Origin: an uncultured Bacilli bacterium
Lineage (GTDB): Bacteria > Bacillota_I > Bacilli_A > RF39 > UBA660
Direction: 5' to 3'
NCBI GenBank assembly: GCA_947522695.1
Contig: CANNTX010000049.1
Span: forward strand, 1 to 5,487
DNA length: 5,487 bases
Position 1 is the stretch's first letter, and each line of letters begins with the position of its first letter. A program made the translations under genes and the position numbers. Below the pieces are notes generated by a model. The model had not been told where the DNA came from and ran no database searches. It worked only from the letters and a program-made list of their open reading frames with translations. Positions 1 to 5,090 of the stretch are shown one piece after another.

Positions 1-365
1 GTTAATACATGTAAATTATCCATTTGTAAAGTAACATAATAAGTTAAAACATATCCAAATATTCCAAAAAACATTAAGATATAAAATAAAACTTTAAATA
101 CCTTTTTAAACCTTTTAAATAACTGCCATATAATAATAAATATTGGATAGATATATATAAATAAAAATATACTAACCTGAAAATCATCAGGAACATAATA
201 ATAAATATAATGAATAATAGCAATAATCATTGAACTTAAGCATAACACTCTACTAACTTTATTATTCATTTTATTTTTAAAAATATATAAAACTATAACG
301 ATAATTAAATAAACAAAAAGTAATAATAAACTAATATTAAACAAATGATTTATTAACCTATACAT
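1..365 (-). CDS. Polytopic membrane protein, N-terminal fragment
   Basis: This is the first 121 codons of a gene that runs off the left edge without a stop. The start is an ATG at 365-363, preceded after 5 nt by a strong ribosome binding site AGGTGAGG (378-371). The product has four predicted membrane helices, at about residues 7-29, 40-58, 65-81 and 92-111. Short basic stretches (KNKMNNK near 30-36 and KRFKKVFK near 84-91) suggest cytoplasmic loops. The visible part ends just after helix four, so any soluble catalytic domain lies outside the window. Proteins with an N-terminal helix bundle followed by an extracytoplasmic enzyme domain are common in Firmicutes, but nothing here identifies a family. 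The gene sits downstream of the tRNA-Thr terminator and probably has its own promoter. The only candidate seen is TTGAAC, 19 nt, TATATA (417-387), which overlaps the terminator and is weak. Confidence 0.8.
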   Translation of the reverse strand, partial: MYRLINHLFNISLLLLFVYLIIVIVLYIFKNKMNNKVSRVLCLSSMIIAIIHYIYYYVPDDFQVSIFLFIYIYPIFIIIWQLFKRFKKVFKVLFYILMFFGIFGYVLTYYVTLQMDNLHVL

Positions 366-393
366 ATTTTCCTCACCTACAATATCTATATAG

Positions 394-415
394 AAAAAAA
401 GAACTTATAAAGTTC
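394..415 (-). terminator. Intrinsic terminator after tRNA-Thr
   Basis: Read on the minus strand, a perfect 6-bp stem GAACTT/AAGTTC (415-410 with 406-401) closes a 3-nt loop and is followed at once by seven T residues (400-394). It begins 16 nt beyond the encoded CCA end of the tRNA. It would stop the tRNA transcript, and any readthrough from the HD genes, before the membrane protein gene. The stem is short and AT-rich, as is usual in a genome of this composition. Confidence 0.75.
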
Positions 416-430
416 AAATAATTAAAATTA

Positions 431-504
431 TGGTGCTGATTAACAGAATTGAACTGTTCGCTGAAGCTTACCATGCTTCTGTATTGCCACTATACTAAAT
501 CAGC
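431..504 (-). tRNA. tRNA-Thr, anticodon GGT
   Basis: The minus strand folds into a 74-nt cloverleaf with an encoded CCA end. The acceptor stem is GCTGATT/AATCAGC (7 bp). The D arm is GTAT, a 7-nt loop AGTGGCA containing the GG pair, then ATAC. The anticodon stem is GAAGC/GCTTC with loop ATGGTAA, giving anticodon GGT. There is a 4-nt variable loop AGCG. The T arm is AACAG/CTGTT with loop TTCAATT. All stems pair perfectly. The GGT anticodon reads ACC and ACU threonine codons, and the acceptor start GCTGAT is like that of known bacterial threonine tRNAs. The D loop and variable loop are at the short end of the normal range. The gene stands alone rather than in a tRNA cluster, with a promoter 12 nt upstream and a terminator downstream. 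Confidence 0.93.
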
Positions 505-516
505 AATTCCAAATAT

Positions 517-545
517 ATTATAGAAAATATTTTAATTATCTACAA
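517..545 (-). promoter_or_regulatory. Sigma-A-type promoter of tRNA-Thr
   Basis: On the minus strand a -35 box TTGTAG (545-540) is separated by exactly 17 nt from a perfect -10 box TATAAT (522-517). The -10 box ends 12 nt before the mature 5' end of the tRNA at 504, which leaves a leader of only a few bases. The promoter lies wholly in the 52-nt gap after the receiver-HD gene, so the tRNA can be transcribed independently of the upstream genes. Confidence 0.7.
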
Positions 546-556
546 CATATTTAATT

Positions 557-1588
557 CTATTTTTTTATTTTATGGTTTTGAGCATAGTTAGAAAGACTTC
601 TAAAGTTATCATCATAAGGATAACTATTTAAAGAATTTTGCATCCATATTTGTGACCAAGATATACCTTGACTATGCAATTTTGCTACTCTTTGAGGATT
701 TCTAAAATGTTTTCCTTCTAAATCACTTAAGTCTACACATCCTTCTTCATCGTATAACTTGCATTGTAAATCGCCTTCTAATTTATCACACATATAAGCA
801 AACATAGATTCTTTTGTTAAATGTGAATCAAATTCTAAAAATAATTTTTCGATTATTTCACCATCTAATATATCTTTTAATATAATATGTACTGCTTCAT
901 GCTCTTTTCTTTCCTTTTCTCTTTTAGAAATATCATTTTCATCATAATCACCAATAACTGTTTCACCTAATTCATGGATTGCAAGCATAAAAATAACTTT
1001 CATTATATCTATATCATACCCGTATTCACTTTTCATAGCGATAGCTAACATTTGAACACCATAAATATGTTCAGCAACACTTTCTAGTCTTTCTCTTTTA
1101 ACACCACATTTTTTCCAACCAGTTCTAATAATATTTTTTAATTTATTACATAAGATATAATATTTTAAAACTTTTTCTTCTTTTAAATTATTATTTTTAG
1201 AATTAATATCACCAATTATTTTAGTAAAATCCTCTTGTAAACTTTTAGTCGGCTCATATAGTGCAAAGTAATTATAATCGCAAACATCATCAAATTCATC
1301 ACTTGAACAGATACATATAGGAGTTTCTTTACTTACTTTATTTCTAAAAGTATTAATTATATAGCTACCGTATGGTGATAAATCAAATGTATCACTACGA
1401 AGTGGCATATAATTATCTGTAATTAATAAATCATATTTTTTATCACTATTTTTTAATGTTCTAAAATACGCTAAAGCATCCATACAATTATTTAATCTAA
1501 ATATATTTAAATCTTTAACTACTGCTTTTAAATCTCTAACTATATTTTTATATTTATAATCATCATCTTCAACCATTAAAATATTCAT
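557..1588 (-). CDS. Receiver domain fused to YfbR/HDDC2-like HD hydrolase
   Basis: The 343-residue product has two parts. Residues 1-125 resemble a response-regulator receiver: a first strand ending in an acidic cluster (E7, D8-D10), the phospho-acceptor candidate D58 in LLITDNYMP, and S95/S96 at the usual Thr/Ser position. The Lys normally found before the late Pro appears as Glu (E112-P113), so phosphorylation or switching may be altered. After a short Asn-rich linker, residues 136-343 form an HD-type phosphohydrolase like the YfbR/HDDC2 group, which removes phosphate from deoxynucleoside monophosphates. Visible metal-site residues are H174 in SVAEH, H205 in HELGE (Glu replaces the signature Asp), and D268 in CDKLE. 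The HD part aligns without gaps to all but the first few residues of the upstream neighbour, with roughly 70% identity by eye. The start is fixed by AGGAGG 8-10 nt before the ATG. It is probably cotranscribed with the upstream paralogue. Substrate and signal are unknown. Confidence 0.85.
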   Translation of the reverse strand: MNILMVEDDDYKYKNIVRDLKAVVKDLNIFRLNNCMDALAYFRTLKNSDKKYDLLITDNYMPLRSDTFDLSPYGSYIINTFRNKVSKETPICICSSDEFDDVCDYNYFALYEPTKSLQEDFTKIIGDINSKNNNLKEEKVLKYYILCNKLKNIIRTGWKKCGVKRERLESVAEHIYGVQMLAIAMKSEYGYDIDIMKVIFMLAIHELGETVIGDYDENDISKREKERKEHEAVHIILKDILDGEIIEKLFLEFDSHLTKESMFAYMCDKLEGDLQCKLYDEEGCVDLSDLEGKHFRNPQRVAKLHSQGISWSQIWMQNSLNSYPYDDNFRSLSNYAQNHKIKK

Positions 1589-1614
1589 AATAAGTACCTC
1601 CTATTGTAAATAAA

Positions 1615-1641
1615 TTTGCGGTTCCAAATTGGAACCACAAT
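1615..1641. repeat. 27-bp palindrome, copy A (intergenic)
   Basis: The element is centred on A1628 with arms of the form TTTGCGGTTCCAA and its complement. Arm positions 1616-1627 pair with 1640-1629, with one mismatch (C1619 opposite A1637); the outermost pair is also broken. It fills most of the 53-nt gap between the two HD genes, starting directly after the stop codon of the upstream one. It is the same element as the copies at 4671-4697 and 5015-5041. There is no T run on either side, so it is not a normal intrinsic terminator. It could form an RNA hairpin between the two reading frames, or be a protein-binding site. Confidence 0.8.
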
Positions 1642-2280
1642 TTATTTTCTTAATTTATGAGTTATTGCATAGTTAGAAATACTTCTAAAGTTATCATCAT
1701 ATGGATAAATCTGTTGTCCAAACTTTAACCACATTTCTGACCAAGATGCACCTGATGCAAGTAAATCATAAACTATTTTATTATTTAAAGTGTTATTTCC
1801 ATCTTGCTCATTTAGATCTACACATCCCTCTTCATCATACAATTTACATTGTAAATCACATTCTAATTTATCACACATGTAAGCAAACATCGCTTCTTTT
1901 GTTGAATGTGAATCAAATTCTAGAAATAAATTTTCAATTTCTTTTCCATCAAGTATTCCATCTAATATTTTAGAAACGGCTTCATGCTCTATTCTTTCTT
2001 TATCTTCTTTAGATATATCAAACTGAGTTAAATCACCTATAACTGTTTCGCCTAATTCATGAACAGCTAACATTAAAATAACTTTCATTATATCAACATC
2101 ATATTCATATTCACTTTTCATAGCAATTGCTAACATTTGAACGCCATAAACATGTTCAGCAACACTTTCTAGTCTTTCCCTTTTAACATTCCATGTTTTC
2201 CAACCAGTTCTAATAACATCTTTTAATTTATTACATAAAACATAGTAATTTAAAACTCTTTCTTCTTTATTCATTTGCAT
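1642..2280 (-). CDS. Stand-alone YfbR/HDDC2-like HD-domain hydrolase
   Basis: The product is 212 residues, close to the usual length of single-domain YfbR/HDDC2 enzymes, which hydrolyse deoxynucleoside 5'-monophosphates using a divalent metal. Key residues are H43 in SVAEH, H74-E75 in HELGE, and D137 in CDKLE. The Asp that gives the HD family its name is Glu here. The stretch GDLTQFD (82-88) is closer to the typical family loop than the matching GDYDEND of the downstream paralogue, which suggests this is the more conserved copy. I chose the ATG at 2280 because GGAAGGTGA lies 8 nt before it. The longer reading from a TTG at 2298 would translate through that ribosome binding site. The fused receiver-HD gene follows 53 nt after the stop, so an operon is likely. 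Both genes share the C-terminal segment YPYDDNFRS. The biological substrate is not proven. Confidence 0.85.
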   Translation of the reverse strand: MQMNKEERVLNYYVLCNKLKDVIRTGWKTWNVKRERLESVAEHVYGVQMLAIAMKSEYEYDVDIMKVILMLAVHELGETVIGDLTQFDISKEDKERIEHEAVSKILDGILDGKEIENLFLEFDSHSTKEAMFAYMCDKLECDLQCKLYDEEGCVDLNEQDGNNTLNNKIVYDLLASGASWSEMWLKFGQQIYPYDDNFRSISNYAITHKLRK

Positions 2281-2307
2281 TAAATATTCACCTTCCAAAT
2301 CTTATGT

Positions 2308-2339
2308 ATTATATTACTATAAATAGTAAAGTTATTCAA
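2308..2339 (-). promoter_or_regulatory. Possible promoter with palindromic spacer for the HD genes
   Basis: On the minus strand a perfect -10 box TATAAT (2313-2308) lies 27 nt upstream of the chosen start at 2280. No good -35 box is present at 16-18 nt. The nearest is TTGAAT (2339-2334) at 20 nt. The spacer holds a perfect inverted repeat TTACTA-4 nt-TAGTAA (2329-2314) that directly abuts the -10 box. A long spacer filled by a dyad is the arrangement of MerR-type promoters, but no such regulator is in the window. The -10 call is reasonable; the rest is tentative. Confidence 0.4.
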
Positions 2340-2347
2340 TTTATTTA

Positions 2348-3805
2348 TTAATTGTTTTTTAATTTCAATTTTTTTGCTAAATTCGGATAATTACACTTTA
2401 GCTTATCATTTTTACAAATTTCCATTTCAATTCGCTTAGAAATTTGATCATTATGCAAATCAACTTGTTCCAACTCATAATCAAGTTCTATTTCACTAGA
2501 TGTTGCAAGAATTCCTATTCCATATTCATAATCAACTAAAGATATTATATTTTTTGGTAATTTTAAAAATGGAAGATGCTCCTTTAAATTTTTTTCATTT
2601 TGTTTCGAAAAAGTACATAATTTTCCATTTACTAAATAGACTGCATTATTGGATAAATTAATTCCAAATTCTTTTGTCATTTCAGAGTTAATTTCATATA
2701 TTTTAAGTAAATCATTTATATTATTTTTACCTTCATATAATAATTCATAGTTTTTATTAAAAATTATTGTAAACTTTTCAGTAACAGTAACAAAAAAATC
2801 TGAAAAAACTTTTACAGTATAAATTCCATTATCAACATAAACATATTTTGTTAAATCATCATTAAAAACATATAATTTATTACGTAAATTTTCATCACAA
2901 TCATTAATTTTTAAATATTTATATTCAATTTTATCATCTAAATCATAATATCCCAAATATATTTTTTCACTTTCATCATAAATCTCAATTTTATTATTAT
3001 CATATATACAAAATATATTTTCTTTTAAATAACCATTTGACGAATCAAAAATAGCTCTATGATTAATCAAAAAAACATCATTATATTGTTCTATACCTTT
3101 GCAATAATTTTTTTGTTCTAACTTATATCGATATTTATTTAGAACATATTCTTCAACATCTTTATCATAATAATTATCACCGGAAATATATTTTCCACTT
3201 AAAGAATCATATAAAGATATATACGTTTTTTGTATATATAACTTATGATTTACTCTATCCCTATTTACAAAAGGAGGTGATTCAAAATTCGATTTTTCTT
3301 TTAATACCAAAACATTTTTTATTATTTCATAATCAGTAAAATTACATTTAATAAATATATTTTTATTTTTATCATAAAAACCTATTATATTTGATGGCTT
3401 TTCATAACTATATAAAATAAACACATTTGGCATTACCTCTTTATAAATAGGCATTATTTCCCTATTATTATCTATAATTACTGTTTCTATTTTCATATTT
3501 TGACTAACCCTAGGATTATAAATAATGGATGAATCTCCATTTAATTTTATCATATTATCTTTTATTTCAATACTATCATAATTTAAATAAATAAAATCAT
3601 TGGTTAATGAATTATATATTCCGTAAACTTCTTTATTATTTTTATTACCTTTTAATAAGTAGACTCCTTCTAAAATCTCGCTAATTTCATCAATCGGTAA
3701 TAATTTTCTACTTTCATACATGCATGGAATAATAACTTTATTAGTTATCAAATCTTTTATTCCATACCCTTTGTCTAAATTTCTTATTAATTCTAATTTT
3801 TTCAT
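2348..3805 (-). CDS. Hypothetical protein with WG-like repeats
   Basis: I do not recognise this 485-residue protein. It is rich in Asn, Lys, Ile and Tyr and has no signal peptide or membrane helix, so it is probably cytoplasmic. A loose repeat is visible: an aromatic-Gly or aromatic-Tyr-Asp turn followed by a beta-like stretch. Examples are YGIKDLITN at 14-22, YGIYNSLTND at 61-70, IGFYDKNKN at 141-149, ISLYDSLSG at 196-204, FCIYDNN near 265-271, and a further YLGYYDLDD. This resembles WG/KWG-repeat proteins, which are thought to be beta-rich binding scaffolds, but the spacing is irregular and the match is weak. The start is the ATG at 3805, with AAGGA 7 nt upstream. An in-frame ATG at 3874 would place the first 23 residues across the promoter and is rejected. 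It is the only gene here with a perfect-consensus promoter. It could belong with the HD genes downstream, or be independent. Confidence 0.75.
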   Translation of the reverse strand: MKKLELIRNLDKGYGIKDLITNKVIIPCMYESRKLLPIDEISEILEGVYLLKGNKNNKEVYGIYNSLTNDFIYLNYDSIEIKDNMIKLNGDSSIIYNPRVSQNMKIETVIIDNNREIMPIYKEVMPNVFILYSYEKPSNIIGFYDKNKNIFIKCNFTDYEIIKNVLVLKEKSNFESPPFVNRDRVNHKLYIQKTYISLYDSLSGKYISGDNYYDKDVEEYVLNKYRYKLEQKNYCKGIEQYNDVFLINHRAIFDSSNGYLKENIFCIYDNNKIEIYDESEKIYLGYYDLDDKIEYKYLKINDCDENLRNKLYVFNDDLTKYVYVDNGIYTVKVFSDFFVTVTEKFTIIFNKNYELLYEGKNNINDLLKIYEINSEMTKEFGINLSNNAVYLVNGKLCTFSKQNEKNLKEHLPFLKLPKNIISLVDYEYGIGILATSSEIELDYELEQVDLHNDQISKRIEMEICKNDKLKCNYPNLAKKLKLKNN

Positions 3806-3827
3806 ATTATTTTCCTTGTTAAAAAGT

Positions 3828-3856
3828 ATTATAAAATTTAAATATTTAATTGTCAA
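3828..3856 (-). promoter_or_regulatory. Perfect-consensus sigma-A promoter of the WG-like gene
   Basis: The minus strand has TTGACA (3856-3851), a 17-nt spacer and TATAAT (3833-3828), an exact match to the housekeeping consensus. Transcription would begin near 3821, giving a leader of about 16 nt that still contains the AAGGA site. Just upstream are a perfect 12-bp palindrome CAATTATAATTG (3872-3883) and two ATTGAT repeats, which could be operator or UP-element sequence. This promoter also settles the start codon of the gene at 3805. Confidence 0.85.
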
Positions 3857-3939
3857 CATAATCAATTTTATCAATTATAATTGTATAATTTGTTCATTAT
3901 TATATTCCTTTAAAAACCATATGTGCAGTTTTCTCATTC

Positions 3940-3969
3940 AAAAATCCCTATGAAATATCATAGAGATTT
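3940..3969 (-). terminator. Intrinsic terminator of the ORF6N gene
   Basis: A 12-bp stem (3969-3958 with 3953-3942) with a 4-nt loop is followed on the minus strand by a run of five T residues that starts inside the stem and ends at 3940. The one mismatch seen at DNA level becomes a U-G pair in minus-strand RNA and stays an A-C mismatch in plus-strand RNA. This fits a function on the minus strand. It ends the ORF6N transcript about 80-110 nt after the stop codon and about 85 nt before the next promoter. Confidence 0.65.
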
Positions 3970-3973
3970 GACG

Positions 3974-4022
3974 ACTTATGGCTTCAAAAGTATCATAAGT
4001 ACCAATTATCATAAATTATGAT
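3974..4022. other. Structured 3' region with repeated TATCATA
   Basis: Between the ORF6N stop codon and its terminator lie two more dyads. ACTTATG (3974-3980) pairs with CATAAGT (3994-4000) across a 13-nt loop. ATCATAA (4008-4014) pairs with TTATGAT (4016-4022) around a single centre base. The word TATCATA occurs three times on the plus strand: at 3956-3962, inside the terminator, and at 3991-3997 and 4007-4013. No reading frame of note is present. The region could be a stabilising 3' untranslated structure or a set of binding sites; no function can be assigned. Confidence 0.4.
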
Positions 4023-4047
4023 CATCAATAGTTTAAACGTAATAAAT

Positions 4048-4899
4048 TCATTTATCTATTATTTTATCAATTCTTTTAATTAACTCATTAATAAATAATG
4101 GTTCATTCATTTTATATATGTAGCTATATTTTTTACCTATATCTTTTAAAGACATTCCACTTACATATACTTCTTTTTTATCTAAAATTATATATCTATC
4201 GTGAAAAGAATTATTATTAATAAATTTTATATTTGTATATTGCTTACAATACTTATTTATTAACACATTATCTATATTCTTAGATATAATAATTATATTT
4301 TTATTAATATGTTTTAAAGTATCTAATAATTCTTTATTTGCAAAATTATCAATAATTATTATTTCTTTTTCCGCATTATTAAATATATCAAGTAAAATTG
4401 AATAAGCATCATAAATTTTATCTTCAAAAATTATAGAATTTTGTTTGCTTGATAACTTATTAAAAGATTCTTCTAGTTTTAAAATTCTATTTTCATGATT
4501 AACTAAAATATCATTGTTTCTTATTAAGTCATTTGATATGTATTTTCTCATATAAACAAATGCATCAATTATTTTCATACTAATCGAATCGGCTACTGGT
4601 GTTTTTAATACAGTTGCAAGCATAGCAACTCCTTGTTCAGTAAAAACATATGGTAAAAATCTTTTTTTATTTTGCGGTCCCAAATTGGGACCGCAAATAT
4701 TTACAAATTCTTCTTCATTAACTTGAAACATATATTGTTCAGGAAACTTATTTATATGTCTTTTTACAGCAAGATTAATACTTTTAGTACCATTAGCACA
4801 TTCATATAACCTTGCTAAATCAGAATCTAACATTACCTGTTTTCCTCTTATTTCATAAATTAAATTTTCTATTTTTTCTTTTTTAATTAAATCATTCAT
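4048..4899 (-). CDS. ORF6N-domain protein with PLD-like C-terminal half
   Basis: The 283-residue protein starts with an ORF6N domain, a DNA-binding domain found in phage antirepressors and in accessory genes. Visible signatures are IRGKQVMLDSDLARLY (17-32), NLAVKRHINKFPEQYMFQV (42-60), LPYVFTEQGVAMLATVL (82-98) and IIDAFVYMRKYI (110-121). A Glu/Asn-rich, coiled-coil-like linker (about 125-155) leads to a C-terminal part with alternating beta strands and the motif H233-x-R235-x4-D240. That motif is a half-site of the phospholipase-D HxKx4D signature with Arg for Lys, so nuclease or nucleic-acid-binding activity is possible but unproven. A single motif would require dimerisation to make an active site. 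The ATG at 4899 follows TAGGAGAG at good spacing. Codons 68-77 coincide with a 27-bp palindrome found twice more outside genes. This gene has its own promoter and terminator. Its product probably binds DNA in the cytoplasm. Confidence 0.88.
   Translation of the reverse strand: MNDLIKKEKIENLIYEIRGKQVMLDSDLARLYECANGTKSINLAVKRHINKFPEQYMFQVNEEEFVNICGPNLGPQNKKRFLPYVFTEQGVAMLATVLKTPVADSISMKIIDAFVYMRKYISNDLIRNNDILVNHENRILKLEESFNKLSSKQNSIIFEDKIYDAYSILLDIFNNAEKEIIIIDNFANKELLDTLKHINKNIIIISKNIDNVLINKYCKQYTNIKFINNNSFHDRYIILDKKEVYVSGMSLKDIGKKYSYIYKMNEPLFINELIKRIDKIIDK
4671..4697. repeat. 27-bp palindrome, copy B (inside ORF6N coding sequence)
   Basis: This is a perfect inverted repeat with 13-bp arms TTTGCGGTCCCAA around A4684. 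It lies entirely inside the ORF6N reading frame and is read as part of codons 68-77, residues ICGPNLGPQN. The length is nine codons, so the frame is kept. Compared with copies A and C the two variable arm positions are CC, compensated by GG in the other arm. The encoded segment falls in the stretch between the EEEF and LPYVFTEQG motifs, which varies between family members. The protein does not look longer than usual there. Confidence 0.9.
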
Positions 4900-4953
4900 T
4901 TTCTCTCCTACAATTATTTTATTTAGTTAAAATATAAATAAGGAGGTATATTT

Positions 4954-4982
4954 AATCTAATGTAAAAGAAAACTAATGTCAA
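4954..4982 (-). promoter_or_regulatory. Promoter of the ORF6N gene
   Basis: The minus strand has a perfect -35 box TTGACA (4982-4977), a 17-nt spacer, and a -10 box TAGATT (4959-4954) that matches the consensus at four of six positions. Transcription from about 4947 gives a leader of roughly 47 nt. The first bases of that leader contain CCTCCT (4946-4941), which could pair over about five bases with the AGGAG ribosome binding site near 4905. This raises a weak possibility of translational control. Confidence 0.6.
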
Positions 4983-5014
4983 GAAAAAATTAGATTATGT
5001 TGTTTTATAATTTA

Positions 5015-5041
5015 TTTGCGGTTTCAAATTGAAACCGCAAA
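5015..5041. repeat. 27-bp palindrome, copy C (truB-ORF6N spacer)
   Basis: This is a perfect inverted repeat with 13-bp arms TTTGCGGTTTCAA around A5028. It sits downstream of the truB terminator and 32 bp upstream of the ORF6N -35 box. Its variable arm positions are TT, with AA in the opposite arm. No T run follows on either strand, so it is not an intrinsic terminator. Its position near the ORF6N promoter would suit a binding site, while the intragenic copy suits a dispersed repeat. Confidence 0.9.
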
Positions 5042-5062
5042 CATTTAATTAATTAAACAAAT

Positions 5063-5086
5063 AAAAAACTCACAGTTACCCATGAA
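5063..5086 (-). terminator. Intrinsic terminator of truB
   Basis: On the minus strand TTCATGG (5086-5080) pairs with CTGTGAG (5075-5069), including G-U pairs in RNA, around a GTAA loop. Six T residues follow (5068-5063). The loop is of the stable GNRA type. It begins 4 nt after the truB stop codon, which suggests that truB transcription stops here and the accessory genes are expressed separately. Confidence 0.65.
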
Positions 5087-5090
5087 TCTT

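Noticed and set aside
1615..1641. Palindrome copy A as an intrinsic terminator between the HD genes
   Set aside because: No T run follows on the minus strand, and the next gene has a strong ribosome site but no promoter of its own. Readthrough is more likely.
1701..1973. Plus-strand open frame of 90 codons opposite the stand-alone HD gene
   Set aside because: It lies antisense to a well-supported conserved gene, and its Leu/His-rich product has the look of a reverse-complement shadow. No ribosome binding site was seen.
2281..2298. Extended TTG start for the stand-alone HD protein
   Set aside because: The extra six codons would be translated from the ribosome binding site itself. The ATG at 2280 has ideal spacing and better matches the family's N-terminus.
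3269..3280. AAAGGAGGTGAT on the plus strand within the WG-like gene, complementary to the 16S 3' tail
   Set aside because: It is read on the minus strand as ordinary Ser-Pro-Pro codons. Only a short open frame follows on the plus strand, so this is probably chance.
3720..3953. Plus-strand open frame of 77 codons across the start of the WG-like gene
   Set aside because: It overlaps the coding start and the consensus promoter of the minus-strand gene antisense, has no ribosome site, and has a low-complexity Ile/Phe/Leu composition.
4940..4965. AAGGAGG followed by ATG on the plus strand
   Set aside because: The ATG is followed immediately by TAA and the spacing is long, so no peptide is encoded. 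The site lies in the ORF6N promoter and leader region.
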